Below are positions 1-9,126 of a DNA stretch of 64,000 bases, one piece after another (positions within the stretch are counted from its first letter, which is position 1; every line of letters begins with the position of its first letter). The stretch is taken from positions 558,001-622,000 of the forward strand of contig CP060220.1 of NCBI GenBank assembly GCA_023898385.1, written 5' to 3'. The notes under the pieces were generated by a model. It was not told where the DNA came from and ran no database searches. It saw nothing but the letters and a program-made list of their open reading frames with translations. This DNA is from Pseudobdellovibrionaceae bacterium. Lineage in GTDB: Bacteria > Bdellovibrionota > Bdellovibrionia > Bdellovibrionales > UBA1609. A program made the position numbers and the translations under genes.

Positions 1-1636
1 GCCCGCCTACGTTTGTGCCTCCAGAAATGTTACCTTCGGCGATGGAAAGCTCGATCACACCACTGTTGGAGCCGGCGATACCGCCGACGGTCAACCCTGT
101 CGCGGTGACTGTTCCTATAAAATGAGCGTTTGAGATTGTTCCACTACTGCTGGCACCGACAAGGCCACCCACAACGTCCTCGCCGTTCACGGTAACGCCG
201 TCGACCACTATGCCATTGAGAGTGCCACCGATATTTTTGCCCACAGCGCCGCCCACATAATCAAGGCCCGTAACACTAGAGTTCTTGATAAATGAGTAAT
301 ACATTTGACTTGAGGACGGGGTGTTGCCCATTTCCCCAACAAGTCCTCCTGTGCTGTAGGTATCGCCAGTTATCGAGGAGTATTGAACAGAAGAGTGAGC
401 CACTTTGCAGTTGCCATTTGATTTTCCGATCAGTCCGCCGGTGTATTGTTTGCCCTCAATAGTCGAATTGATCACATGAACATTTTCAATTTCACCGTTT
501 TGACAATTAGACGTCACTACTGCCACTGGTTCGGTGCTGCCACGGTAGTCGAAACTAATGCTGTCAAAGGTGAGGTTGGATATTTGACAGCCTTGGCACC
601 GGTGAATAAATCCGAGTTCCGCAAGCGATGTGATATCAAGGCCTTTGATGCGATGACCATTGCCATCAAGCATTCCCCGAAAAAAATTCGCTCCTGTGGC
701 AAGAGGCGTCCAATTGTTGGTGCCCGTGAACTCAATGTCGTTAGCTAAGACATAAAATTTGTTGGGATCGTTTGGCACAAGGGCCTGAAGTTCAAAAGCG
801 TTGTAAATGTAGTTCACTTGCCAGCTGGTTGCGATTTTGTAGATCCACGTGAAAGCTTTGTGTTCGTGTTGTGGTTCCTGGCTAATGGAGACGTTCTTTG
901 TTCCTTGAGGAGAAGTGAAACTTGGAAATGCCGAATCAGGGGTCCAGTAGTCGATGCTCGCAGAAAAAGTGTTATCCATTTGGCAGGGTACGCTGAAGTC
1001 ATCGCGCAGCCCAAGACCTTTGATGTCCACTAGTCCGTACTCATTTTCGCATTCACCAGTTAAAACCCACGAAGGATCAGTTTCTGAAATCCGTCTGTTA
1101 GGGGGTGCTGCGGAAGGCTGGGAGTTCCCCGTAAACGCCAAGCGAGGGCTTCGCACCTCAAAATCAGCACCATTCACGTTAACTAGTTTTCCATTCACCC
1201 GAACCTGTAGGCGAAGCGGCGATGCTGGGATTTTGCCAGTTAACATGGTTTCAAATTCTCCATTGGCCAAAGGCCTCAGAGGCGAGACCTCTGCCCAAAT
1301 AGGAGTGCTGGGAGGATCTGAAATCGGTGGGGCCCCCGCGCCAGAACCTGAAACTGACAGACTGCCCGCAGACACCTCCACCGATAGGTCAAAAGAAGGA
1401 TTGCTGTAGACATTGCCATGTTTATCTCTAAACGAAAGCGAGACATTGGTGCTCACTTCAGGCAGAAGCGACGGGTTTTCAATATGTAAGTAAACATCGA
1501 TATCAGGGCTGCCATCATCTTTTGAACCACCATTCCAGCTCCCAACCAAGATTTCGGCGTTCTCAAAGCACCCTAATGTGGAAAGCATAAGGCCTGCCAC
1601 CAAAAAAATTTTAAAAAAACAGTTGAAAATCCTCAT
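1..1636 (-). CDS. GLUG-repeat lipoprotein, partial (C-terminus beyond left edge)
   Basis: Translating the minus strand from an ATG at 1636 (an in-frame ATG at 1642 is also possible) gives an open frame of about 545 codons that leaves the window. Residues 1-22 form a signal peptide ending in LSTLGC, so Cys23 is the probable lipid site. About 250 residues of beta-rich, poorly conserved sequence follow. From about residue 280 there are GLUG-type repeats built on phrases such as YTGGLIGKSNG, STGGLVGEMG, YVGGAVGKNIGG and VVGGLVGASSSG. GLUG modules are seen in large secreted or surface proteins. The segment after the cysteine (CFENAEILVGSW) loosely matches the C-x8-G pattern of the other lipoproteins here. 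It is divergent from a second GLUG lipoprotein. The function is unknown; the domain call is firm and the start less so. Confidence 0.85.
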   Translation of the reverse strand, partial: MRIFNCFFKIFLVAGLMLSTLGCFENAEILVGSWNGGSKDDGSPDIDVYLHIENPSLLPEVSTNVSLSFRDKHGNVYSNPSFDLSVEVSAGSLSVSGSGAGAPPISDPPSTPIWAEVSPLRPLANGEFETMLTGKIPASPLRLQVRVNGKLVNVNGADFEVRSPRLAFTGNSQPSAAPPNRRISETDPSWVLTGECENEYGLVDIKGLGLRDDFSVPCQMDNTFSASIDYWTPDSAFPSFTSPQGTKNVSISQEPQHEHKAFTWIYKIATSWQVNYIYNAFELQALVPNDPNKFYVLANDIEFTGTNNWTPLATGANFFRGMLDGNGHRIKGLDITSLAELGFIHRCQGCQISNLTFDSISFDYRGSTEPVAVVTSNCQNGEIENVHVINSTIEGKQYTGGLIGKSNGNCKVAHSSVQYSSITGDTYSTGGLVGEMGNTPSSSQMYYSFIKNSSVTGLDYVGGAVGKNIGGTLNGIVVDGVTVNGEDVVGGLVGASSSGTISNAHFIGTVTATGLTVGGIAGSNSGVIELSIAEGNISGGTNVGG

Positions 1637-1906
1637 GGCCATCTCATCGGTAAACCGACAAAAGTCTTAAGCCAGCCACATCAAAAAACAGCCTCTTTTG
1701 ATCAACTTTTTTTCATTCGCAACAGGATCAGCCACGTAGCCTACAACCTCTCAATCTGAGGCAAACCCAGCCTTCAAAGAAACAATTTGGCAACACCATT
1801 TTCGAGTTCGAAGGCGAATAAGTTATTCTGCCGATAGCACCGCCGGGTGGAGCCAGTGCCGACTTTCTTTATTGTGTGAGGCTTCCCAAGCGAGGAGACC
1901 TTTTCG
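1637..1906. other. Divergent intergenic region between two GLUG lipoproteins
   Basis: This stretch must hold the promoters of the two divergent lipoprotein genes. A good Shine-Dalgarno sequence (GAGGAGA, 1892-1898) lies 8 nt before the GTG at 1907. I see no convincing ORF, terminator or repeat in it. Confidence 0.5.
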
Positions 1907-4900
1907 GTGTTTAAAACAAGAAGTAACTCTCATTTTGAGGCGAATCAAATGGCACGCCATTTTGGCCTCAAGTTTTTGGACTTACGGCCGATATTAATGA
2001 CTATGGCATTGAAATTCGAAATGGTGCGAAAACGACATTTTATCGCGATACTTTGGCTGACGTTGGGCCTCGTTGGATGCCAGCTCGGCGATAATCGGAT
2101 TCGGGGTAGTTATAAAAGTGTGGGCGCCATATCTGTTCTGTCGGTGACTGCACAAAATCAAAATGCGACGTATGAGTACGAAGATACACTCTATTTTGAA
2201 ATCCACTTTTCATCGCCCGTGGATGTGGTGGGTGCTCCCGTACTTGAGTTAAATATTTCCCCAGCTCCAGGTTTTGCCACATATGAAAGTGGCTCAGGGA
2301 CAGACACGTTGGTCTTTCGCTATTTGGTACAGCGAGAAGATGTGGCCGTCGATCTTGATTATAGGGGAGTGACCGCTTTGCAGTTAGCTGGCGGTTCAAT
2401 AAATGCTAGTGGGTCGACCCTGCCTTTAGATTTAACGCTTCCCGAAGTGGGATCTCAAAACTCACTTTCAGCACAAAAAGACATTCGCTTAGAGACTTAT
2501 TGTAAAGGGGCTCGCCTTACCAACCTACCTTTTGCCGGTGGTGTGGGTTTGCCTGATGACCCCTACACGATTTGTACGGCTGATCAGCTCAATCAAATAT
2601 CGGATGACGCCACCTATGTGCGTCAGAATTATTCACTTCGGGCCAATGTGGATATGTCATACTTTGACGGCAGCACAGGCGCAAAAACATTCAATGTTAT
2701 CGGGTCAAATGTTTTGCCGTTTGTGGGCCAATTCAGAGGCAATCGAAAAAAGATCTCCAATTTATACATCAATTCAACAAATTCATACGTTGGCCTGTTT
2801 GGGCAAGTGGGTGAATCTTTCTATGTAAATCTTAGTGTTAGTCTTAAAGAATTAACGCCACCAGAAATTTCAGAATTGGTGCTTGTGGACCCCGTAGTAG
2901 TTTCAACAGGAGACTACGTGGGAGCGCTAGCGGGCGCCGTGCGCGGTGGGATGTTGAGGGCATGTCATGTTCAGTCCACTACCAATGGTGCTGCACAAGT
3001 TTCGGGTGGCAACTATGTGGGTGGGCTTATTGGGGCAATGATTGGTCAGAATAGTAGTACAAGTTGGTATTTAACAAGCTTAACAAAATCTTCAATAAAT
3101 GCCGTCGTCTCCGGCGCAACAACCGTAGGCGGCCTGATTGGGTGGGCCTCCGACGCGCCAGTGATGTATTCCTTTACGAGAGGGACAGTGAGCGGGACGG
3201 GCAGTGATGTGGGCGGTGTAGTGGGATTCCTGGCTGGTGGAGGAAGCCTTTCGCCACCTTGGAGCCAATTCTTGTGGAGTGAAGCCTCTGTTGATGGGGA
3301 TGCTTTCGTAGGTGGAGTTGTTGGGAGAGTTAGTTCAACCGGAATTAAGTATGGGTTTTCACGGGGCTCAGTTAAAGGGAACAGTGGGGTGGGAGGCGTA
3401 GCTGGACACCTTCAAAGTGCTAGTCTCTATAGTACTCTTTTTGTTGGAACTCTAGATCTTGCAAGCACGAACAAAGGCGGTATTTATGGTACGGCTGTTT
3501 CAGCGACAGTTAGCGGTGGTCACTATTGGGACCAGACAAAAAATCCCGGCTTAACAGATTCTTCTTATGGCGATGAGCCGAATGTGTATTTGTTGCTTTC
3601 CAGCGAAATGGCAGATCCACAAAGTTTTTCTGCCTCCGGATGGGATTTTCTGGAGCGAAGCGATGACGGAGAAGCGGAAGTTTTCAAAATTAGCAGTGAT
3701 CTGGGGCATCCAGTGTTTGTGAGCGAGGACACTTCTATTTATCGGGATCACTTTTCTGGCGGCGACGGGAGCCCAAAAAGTCCCTGGTCCATTTCGACGA
3801 TTGAGCAACTTAAGTTTTTAGCGACCAAACCGGCGCTGTATGGCGATTCATTCGTTCTCCATAACGATCTTGATTTAGCGGAGTATGATGGAAGCACCGC
3901 TGCCTTAGAGTGGCCCATGATCGGCCATCAAAACCTACCTTTTTCAGGCCAATTGGATGGGGGCGGCCACACAATATCAAACTTGACTATTGAACGCACA
4001 GGCGAAACAGCCGTGGGGTTCATTTCTAACCTGCTCGGCGCCCACTTGAAAAATTTAAATTTGCACAGAGTGAGAGTAAGTTCTGACGGATCCAACGTGG
4101 GTGCACTGGCCGGATTTGTTTTGGCCTCCTATGTGGATACGGTTCATGTTGAGGGGCGTCTTGAAAACCCTGTTGACGTAGAAAGTACGAGCACAACTGC
4201 GCAAAACGTGGGGGGAGTCCTTGGCATAGTCCATTTAAGTGCTATCAATCAGGTGACCACTGATTTAGATGTTAAGTCTGTGGGTACCCTGAATCTGGGG
4301 GGCTTAATTGGGTTCACTTATTTGTCACACATTGCGGGCAGCCTGACTCGAGGGACTGTATCCACGGGGGGTGCCGGAGTGGCGTACGTGGCCGGAGTTG
4401 TGGGCCATATATATTATGGGATCATCACTGAATGCGGAAGTGAGGCCGATATTACCGCGGGCAATTCCACCTACGTGGGTGGGCTCATGGCTGCCGGGTG
4501 GCAGAGTGATGTGATAAAAAGTTTTGCGAGAGGCGCGGTACATGGCGATGTCGAAGTGGGTGGTTTTGTTGGCTATGTGAGTTCAACGGATATCTCGCTG
4601 AGCTATGCCGAAGGTGATGTGACCGGTTCGGTCCATGTGGGAGGATTTGCCGGGCAGAATGCCACCCGTGAGATTTACTATTCTTATGCTAACGGCACAG
4701 TCACGGGGGTAACAAGTGTGGGTGGGTTCATTGGCTATTTGAGTGGTTCCGCCGATGCCTCATGGTCTTTTTGGAATATCGAAAAAAATCCAGCCCTCAC
4801 AGGTATTGGATCACACGCCGATCCTGTCATTTTGTACGGCGTCGACAGCACGCAAATTGCAACAGAGAGTACATTCACCACAGAGAATTGGGACTTTGAA

Positions 4901-4975
4901 GGTGAAACAACCAACGGCACCGACGACTTCTGGCGCATGCCGACATCTGGTCCGCCAGTCTTGAGTTGGGAGTGA
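1907..4975 (+). CDS. Large GLUG-repeat lipoprotein with CQLGDN signature
   Basis: A protein of about 1022 residues. The GTG at 1907 has the best ribosome site (GAGGAGA); ATGs at 1997 and 2021 would give a shorter, more usual signal peptide. The lipobox LVGC places the lipidated cysteine at residue 58, followed by the signature CQLGDNRIRGSYK. Residues about 75-195 resemble the Ig-like module often found ahead of GLUG repeats (ATYESGSGTDTLVFRY). Two homologous halves follow. Each starts with a (Y/W)-x-I-x-T-x-(D/E)-Q-L motif and a DGSTxA segment, and continues with many (V/S)GG(L/V)(I/V)G GLUG repeats. This implies an internal duplication of a long beta-solenoid. It is probably outer-membrane anchored and exposed. 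No catalytic motif is visible, so adhesion or a structural role is only a guess. Confidence 0.9.
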   Translation: MFKTRSNSHFEANQMARHFGLKFLDLRPILMTMALKFEMVRKRHFIAILWLTLGLVGCQLGDNRIRGSYKSVGAISVLSVTAQNQNATYEYEDTLYFEIHFSSPVDVVGAPVLELNISPAPGFATYESGSGTDTLVFRYLVQREDVAVDLDYRGVTALQLAGGSINASGSTLPLDLTLPEVGSQNSLSAQKDIRLETYCKGARLTNLPFAGGVGLPDDPYTICTADQLNQISDDATYVRQNYSLRANVDMSYFDGSTGAKTFNVIGSNVLPFVGQFRGNRKKISNLYINSTNSYVGLFGQVGESFYVNLSVSLKELTPPEISELVLVDPVVVSTGDYVGALAGAVRGGMLRACHVQSTTNGAAQVSGGNYVGGLIGAMIGQNSSTSWYLTSLTKSSINAVVSGATTVGGLIGWASDAPVMYSFTRGTVSGTGSDVGGVVGFLAGGGSLSPPWSQFLWSEASVDGDAFVGGVVGRVSSTGIKYGFSRGSVKGNSGVGGVAGHLQSASLYSTLFVGTLDLASTNKGGIYGTAVSATVSGGHYWDQTKNPGLTDSSYGDEPNVYLLLSSEMADPQSFSASGWDFLERSDDGEAEVFKISSDLGHPVFVSEDTSIYRDHFSGGDGSPKSPWSISTIEQLKFLATKPALYGDSFVLHNDLDLAEYDGSTAALEWPMIGHQNLPFSGQLDGGGHTISNLTIERTGETAVGFISNLLGAHLKNLNLHRVRVSSDGSNVGALAGFVLASYVDTVHVEGRLENPVDVESTSTTAQNVGGVLGIVHLSAINQVTTDLDVKSVGTLNLGGLIGFTYLSHIAGSLTRGTVSTGGAGVAYVAGVVGHIYYGIITECGSEADITAGNSTYVGGLMAAGWQSDVIKSFARGAVHGDVEVGGFVGYVSSTDISLSYAEGDVTGSVHVGGFAGQNATREIYYSYANGTVTGVTSVGGFIGYLSGSADASWSFWNIEKNPALTGIGSHADPVILYGVDSTQIATESTFTTENWDFEGETTNGTDDFWRMPTSGPPVLSWE

Positions 4976-5014
4976 TCTCTGGAGTACCGTTCCATTGTGA
5001 CTTGAGGGGTGATC

Positions 5015-5542
5015 ATGAAATTAACGATACTGTTGTTTATGCTGCTAAATTTTGACCTAGTGCGAGCGGATGAAGTTAAGACTGTAGATTACGTAGACCT
5101 AAACAAATATTTAGGCGCTTGGTATGAAATTGCATCTTTTCCTCAAAGGTTTCAAAAAGGATGCTATTGCACGAAAGCTGTGTACTCGTTGCGCTCCAAT
5201 GGCAAGGTTGACGTCGTTAACTCCTGTAAGAAAAACGGTCCCAGTGGAAAACTAAAAGTAGCTAAAGGCTATGCCAATGTGACTGATAAGAAGTCGAACT
5301 CGAAGTTGCGAGTGACATTTTTTTGGCCTTTTTTTGGAGACTACTGGATCATAGGGTTAGACAGCATTAATTATAAATGGGCCGTGGTGTCCAATCCAGA
5401 TAGAGATACATTATGGATTTTATCGCGCACGCCTGTCTTGGAGAAAAATATGTTGCAGCAGGCCTTGGCCACCGCAGAGGCGCAGGGTTTGGATTTGTCC
5501 AAGTTAGAATACGGAAATATTCGTGATTGCGATTTTCGGTAA
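5015..5542 (+). CDS. blc: Bacterial lipocalin (Blc family), secreted
   Basis: A 175-residue protein with an N-terminal signal peptide (MKLTILLFMLLNFDLVRA) and no lipobox cysteine. It therefore looks periplasmic rather than a lipoprotein, unlike E. coli Blc. The lipocalin G-x-W motif (LGAWYEIASFP) follows at about residue 34, with FQKGCYCTKAVYSL, YWIIGLD and LWILSRTP in the usual order. Blc-type lipocalins bind fatty acids or lysophospholipids and have been linked to envelope maintenance. The ATG at 5015 is preceded by GAGGGG; an in-frame GTG at 5009 is less likely. It starts 40 nt after the GLUG lipoprotein and may be co-transcribed. Confidence 0.9.
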   Translation: MKLTILLFMLLNFDLVRADEVKTVDYVDLNKYLGAWYEIASFPQRFQKGCYCTKAVYSLRSNGKVDVVNSCKKNGPSGKLKVAKGYANVTDKKSNSKLRVTFFWPFFGDYWIIGLDSINYKWAVVSNPDRDTLWILSRTPVLEKNMLQQALATAEAQGLDLSKLEYGNIRDCDFR

Positions 5543-5551
5543 AAAACCACG

Positions 5552-6019
5552 TTAAGTGATAGCAATAATAGTCAGCCAGATTTCTTTTTTCGGAAGTTTC
5601 ACTTGCACCTCGTCATCCACTTGCCGGCCCAGTAGGGCTTTTGCCATGGGACTTTTCCAGCTGATTTTGTTGCCATCCACATCGATTTCATCTTCACCCA
5701 CAATCTGATAGGTTTTTTCAGACCCTTCTTCGGTCTCTATGGTCACCGAAGTTCCGAAGACGACTTTTTTAGGGTTTTTAGGTGGTTCAACAACTTCAGC
5801 GGCATCCATGCGCTGTGCTAAATATCTAAGGCGGCGGTCAATTTCGCGCAGGCGTCGTTTTCCGTAGATGTAATCACCATTTTCACTGCGATCACCATTG
5901 CCGGCTGCCCAGGCCACCGTTTCAACCACTTTAGGACGCTCAATGCGATGCAAGTGATCCGCTTCTTTCCGAAGAGCCGCAAAACCATTGGGGGTGATGT
6001 AGTTTTTAGTTTTAGCCAT
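5552..6019 (-). CDS. greB: Transcription elongation factor GreB
   Basis: 155 residues, the normal length for Gre factors. The N-terminal coiled coil carries the GreB-type block NGDRSENGDYIYGKRRLREI, whose acidic tip (D, E) enters the RNA polymerase secondary channel and stimulates cleavage of backtracked transcripts. The C-terminal half is the FKBP-like domain (TYQIVGEDEIDVDGNKISWK, SPMAKALLGR). YIYGKRRLREIDRRLRYL favours GreB over GreA. The gene is convergent with the lipocalin, 9 nt apart. Its upstream region contains palindromic element copy A, shared with the divergent sigma-54 activator. Confidence 0.95.
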   Translation of the reverse strand: MAKTKNYITPNGFAALRKEADHLHRIERPKVVETVAWAAGNGDRSENGDYIYGKRRLREIDRRLRYLAQRMDAAEVVEPPKNPKKVVFGTSVTIETEEGSEKTYQIVGEDEIDVDGNKISWKSPMAKALLGRQVDDEVQVKLPKKEIWLTIIAIT

Positions 6020-6048
6020 AAGAAATAATACAGCGGAAGACTGGGTCT

Positions 6049-6378
6049 GGGTACCAGGTCCTCAATCGGGTCACGGGGTGTCAGGGGGCGGCGGCCATAG
6101 GAGGGCGAGGGAGCCAACGGCACGAGTGGCCGCATGTCGTCTTCGGATTGCGTCACTTCGTGCCGCAACCCAGGTAAGGACTGTTCGAACCCTTCTGCGC
6201 CGTGCAATTGGCACGGACGCATAAGCGTTTGAACTTGAGTTCATTGATTTGCTGTTCGGCAACCTAGGGTGCCTCTTCATCAAATCAATGCGCCATGCAC
6301 ATCGTGATGTTGGCTCCCTCGCCCTTCTATGGCCGCCGCCCCCTGACACCCCGTGACCCGATTGAGGACCTGGTACCC
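6049..6378. repeat. Long palindromic element, copy A (70-nt arms, with a loop insertion)
   Basis: The left arm (6049-6118) and right arm (6309-6378) are inverted repeats of 70 nt with one mismatch. Between them is the core shared with the copies at 9.2 and 15.9 kb, starting at CACGAGTGGCCGC and including CTTCGGATTGCGTCAC. In this copy the 3' half of the core is interrupted at about 6172-6290 by some 120 nt not present in the other two. The insert carries its own 10-bp inverted repeat (6242-6251/6281-6290). The element lies between two divergent genes, so it is not simply a terminator, and it ends 51 nt before the start codon of the sigma-54 activator. Confidence 0.9.
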
Positions 6379-6429
6379 AAAATTGACTCTTTCTCCATAA
6401 TGGGGTCACATAGGCCCTTGGGGGGAAAG

Positions 6430-7842
6430 ATGTCGGCAGAAAAAGGCAAGGGCTTGGTGGTGGTTCTTAACGATCCCAGTCGGTCAATGGACTTGTTGTG
6501 CGCCGTTTTGCGTGATCAACAATTTGAAACCCATTGTATGTCGGCGGCCGCTCAGCATAAAGAAGTTCTCGGTGCACATCCTGAATCATTCGAATTTCCC
6601 TGGGAAGATGCCGATGCGCTAATCCTGCCATCCACTCTGCCCGAAGCCGATATGAATCAATGGTTGGATTGGGTGCATCAACAATATCCTCAGCTACCGA
6701 TTGTATCTTGTGGTTCTCTTCAGGGTGGGCGAGGAGTGGCGCCCACAGAAAAAGGTTCATTTTTTGATCAGTTATCGTGGCCCATTGATCCCGATCAGGT
6801 TCGAACCACAATGACTCGCGCGGTCCATCATCATCACATTCACCGTGAAAACAATGAATTGCGACAACATGTGGCTCGCTCATACAGCTACCATCGCCTT
6901 ATCGGCAAAAGTAAAGCCATGCGCGAGGTGTTTTCGCTCATCGGTCGTGTGGCGCAGGCTGAGGCGAATGTTCTTATTATGGGTGAAAGTGGTACGGGCA
7001 AAGAACTTGTGGCCCGAGCGGTTCACGAAGAGGGCCCGCGGGCGGGCAAGCCCTTTGTGGCCATCAACTGCACGTCTATACCAGAGGCCCTGCTCGAGTC
7101 AGAGTTGTTCGGTCATGCAAAAGGAGCCTTTACAGGTGCCATTGCCCATAAAAAAGGTTTATTTGCCGAGGCCGAAGGGGGGACCATTTTTCTTGATGAA
7201 ATCGGCGACCTCGATATGACTTTGCAAGCTAAACTCTTGCGGGTCATTCAAGAGAGAAAAATCCGGGCTGTGGGTGAAAATCTTTATCGAGACATCGACG
7301 TCAGAATCATCGCGGCCACTCATAAAGACTTAAAAAAAGCGATCAAAGAAGATTGTTTTAGAGAAGATTTGTATTACCGCCTAAGTGTTATACCCATCGT
7401 GTTGCCACCTCTTCGTCACCGACGTGATGATATTCCGTTGCTTGCAGGATATTTTTTAAAAAAATATTCAACCATTAATCACTCGCCACTTAAAGGATTC
7501 ACCCCAGAGGCTATGCGCCACCTCATGGCATTGCCTTGGGAGGGCAATGTGCGCGAACTTGAAAACGTCATAGAGCGTCTGACCGTTCTGGCCAGTCATG
7601 AATATGTGAAAGTGGAAGACTTAACAGGCACGTCAGCAGATACAGTTGAAGATGTTGTTGGAGGCGCCATTTCCGATTGGCCAACGTTAGAAAAATTAGA
7701 ACAGCGATATATTCAGCTCGTGCTTTCAAAAACCGGTGACCGAAAAGAAAAAGCTGCTCAAATATTGGGCATCAATCGAAAGACTTTGTATAGAAAAGAA
7801 CAAGAGCTGAGCGAAAACCAATCGCCGGTAATGGGGCATTAA
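6430..7842 (+). CDS. Sigma-54-dependent AAA+ transcriptional activator with degenerate receiver
   Basis: 470 residues from the ATG at 6430, which has a GGGGGGAAAG ribosome site. The open frame extends upstream to 6295, but that part is translated from palindromic element A and is probably not coding. Residues 1-130 have receiver-like spacing, but the acidic pocket and phospho-acceptor are missing: LNDPSRS replaces the Asp pair, and LILPSTLP stands where LLLDxxMP is usual. The AAA+ domain is intact: Walker A GESGTGKE (185-192), the sigma-54 contact loop GAFTGA (232-237), Walker B GGTIFLDEIGD (250-260), and LYYRLSVIPIVLPPLR. A Fis-type helix-turn-helix ends the protein (KAAQILGINRKTLYRK). It opens sigma-54 promoters by ATP hydrolysis. 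It is probably controlled by something other than Asp phosphorylation. One good sigma-54 promoter exists at 33.5 kb; a link is untested. Confidence 0.93.
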   Translation: MSAEKGKGLVVVLNDPSRSMDLLCAVLRDQQFETHCMSAAAQHKEVLGAHPESFEFPWEDADALILPSTLPEADMNQWLDWVHQQYPQLPIVSCGSLQGGRGVAPTEKGSFFDQLSWPIDPDQVRTTMTRAVHHHHIHRENNELRQHVARSYSYHRLIGKSKAMREVFSLIGRVAQAEANVLIMGESGTGKELVARAVHEEGPRAGKPFVAINCTSIPEALLESELFGHAKGAFTGAIAHKKGLFAEAEGGTIFLDEIGDLDMTLQAKLLRVIQERKIRAVGENLYRDIDVRIIAATHKDLKKAIKEDCFREDLYYRLSVIPIVLPPLRHRRDDIPLLAGYFLKKYSTINHSPLKGFTPEAMRHLMALPWEGNVRELENVIERLTVLASHEYVKVEDLTGTSADTVEDVVGGAISDWPTLEKLEQRYIQLVLSKTGDRKEKAAQILGINRKTLYRKEQELSENQSPVMGH

Positions 7843-7933
7843 AATACTGGTATCCGCCACTTGCTTATCAAAAACAGAGTGATAAAATTCTTTTTGTATC
7901 AAAAAACTAAGGCATCAACCAGGGAGGCCGTCG

Positions 7934-9088
7934 GTGAAAATTCTAGGACAACTATTCTGTTCAGGACTATTGGTGGGAGCATTATTCGGTTGTCAAAGCC
8001 AAGAATCCACACCGGAGAGTGCGTCTTGGCCAGAAAAAATGCAGGGCATGTCAAAGAGCGTGACATCACTTTTGCCCTATGTTTATAGCCGCAAAGAGTT
8101 TCACGATCCAGAAAATGAAAAAGCACTAAAATCTATGATTAAAGACTTTTCAGGCGCTGTGCACGAAGTGCCCGCCGAAGCTGGTAAAAAAATTATTGGC
8201 GAAGATCCAATCATCAAATACAGCCTTGATCGCCTGCAAGACGATGTCGATCGAGCCACAAAGAGCTTTGCCTCCGGTCATAAAGAATACGCCAGAAGCA
8301 TTTTGCGCGGGACAATGAGTAACTGTTTTAGTTGCCACAGCCGCACACAAGTGGGTCCTGAGTACGTGGTGTCAGACTCGGTGTTTAAAAACCGACAAAT
8401 CGAAGCCACTGAACGGGCCGACCTCTATGTGGCCACTAGACAGTACCAAAAAGCTCTTGAGGCCTTGTCAAAAGTTTTGAATGAGCCAGTGAGTTTTTAT
8501 GAAGATCCTTACGAGCATGAGCGGGCCTTAAAAAAATATTTGGCCATTTCGGTGCGTGTGAAAAAAGACCCCACGGCCGCCATAGCCACCATCGACAAAT
8601 TTTTAACTCGCAAAAATGTGCCCTACTACCTATCTGAAGACGCTCGCAGCTGGAGAAAGTCGCTTTCTGATTGGGCCAAAGAGAAAACGGCTCCTAGCAA
8701 CAAACTTAAAAAAGCCGAGAGCTTGATTAAAGAAGCTCGGCAGCTGCAATCACTGCACAGCTTTCAAACTGGCAATATTGAATACCTTCGAGCCACATCT
8801 CTTTTACACGAGCAGCTTGCAGAAACGAAAGACCCCGCTGAGAGGTCGAAAATTTACAGTTTATTGGGCAAGAGTTATGAAATTCTGGCTGACTTGGGCT
8901 TTTGGAATTTCCCAGAACTTTATTTTGAAGCCTGCATTCGCGAAACACCTAAAACCAACATGGCAAAAAGTTGCTACAAAGACTTTGAGAAAAATGTCAT
9001 CTTTGGGTTTTCTGGCAGTGCGGGGATATTCTTACCCACCGAAGAGCGAAATCGGCTGAAACAACTTAAAGAGTTGGCCGGTTACTAG
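7934..9088 (+). CDS. Monohaem c-type lipoprotein
   Basis: 384 residues. The GTG start at 7934 is supported by AGGGAGG at 7920-7926. A signal peptide ends in the lipobox LFGC (Cys20). One haem-binding motif, CFSCH (131-135), sits after a helical region. The long C-terminal part is alpha-helical with TPR-like character (ATRQYQKALEALSKVL, AIATIDKFL). It would be a cytochrome c-like protein anchored in the periplasm. The redox partner is unknown and no oxidase or reductase genes lie nearby. It starts 91 nt after the sigma-54 activator and ends 38 nt before element copy B. Confidence 0.8.
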   Translation: MKILGQLFCSGLLVGALFGCQSQESTPESASWPEKMQGMSKSVTSLLPYVYSRKEFHDPENEKALKSMIKDFSGAVHEVPAEAGKKIIGEDPIIKYSLDRLQDDVDRATKSFASGHKEYARSILRGTMSNCFSCHSRTQVGPEYVVSDSVFKNRQIEATERADLYVATRQYQKALEALSKVLNEPVSFYEDPYEHERALKKYLAISVRVKKDPTAAIATIDKFLTRKNVPYYLSEDARSWRKSLSDWAKEKTAPSNKLKKAESLIKEARQLQSLHSFQTGNIEYLRATSLLHEQLAETKDPAERSKIYSLLGKSYEILADLGFWNFPELYFEACIRETPKTNMAKSCYKDFEKNVIFGFSGSAGIFLPTEERNRLKQLKELAGY

Positions 9089-9126
9089 GATTTTTTGATT
9101 CATCATAAATTGGATTTGGGCACGGT

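Noticed and set aside
446..1409. Plus-strand ORFs at 446-748, 818-1033 and 954-1409
   Set aside because: They are antisense to the long, well-supported GLUG lipoprotein on the minus strand.
6180..6235. tRNA-like GTTCGAAC (T-loop-like) sequence in the loop insertion of palindrome A
   Set aside because: No matching acceptor, D or anticodon stems could be drawn on either strand, so it is not called a tRNA.
6295..6429. 45-residue N-terminal extension of the sigma-54 activator
   Set aside because: It is encoded by the palindrome arm, and the ATG at 6430 has a much better ribosome site.
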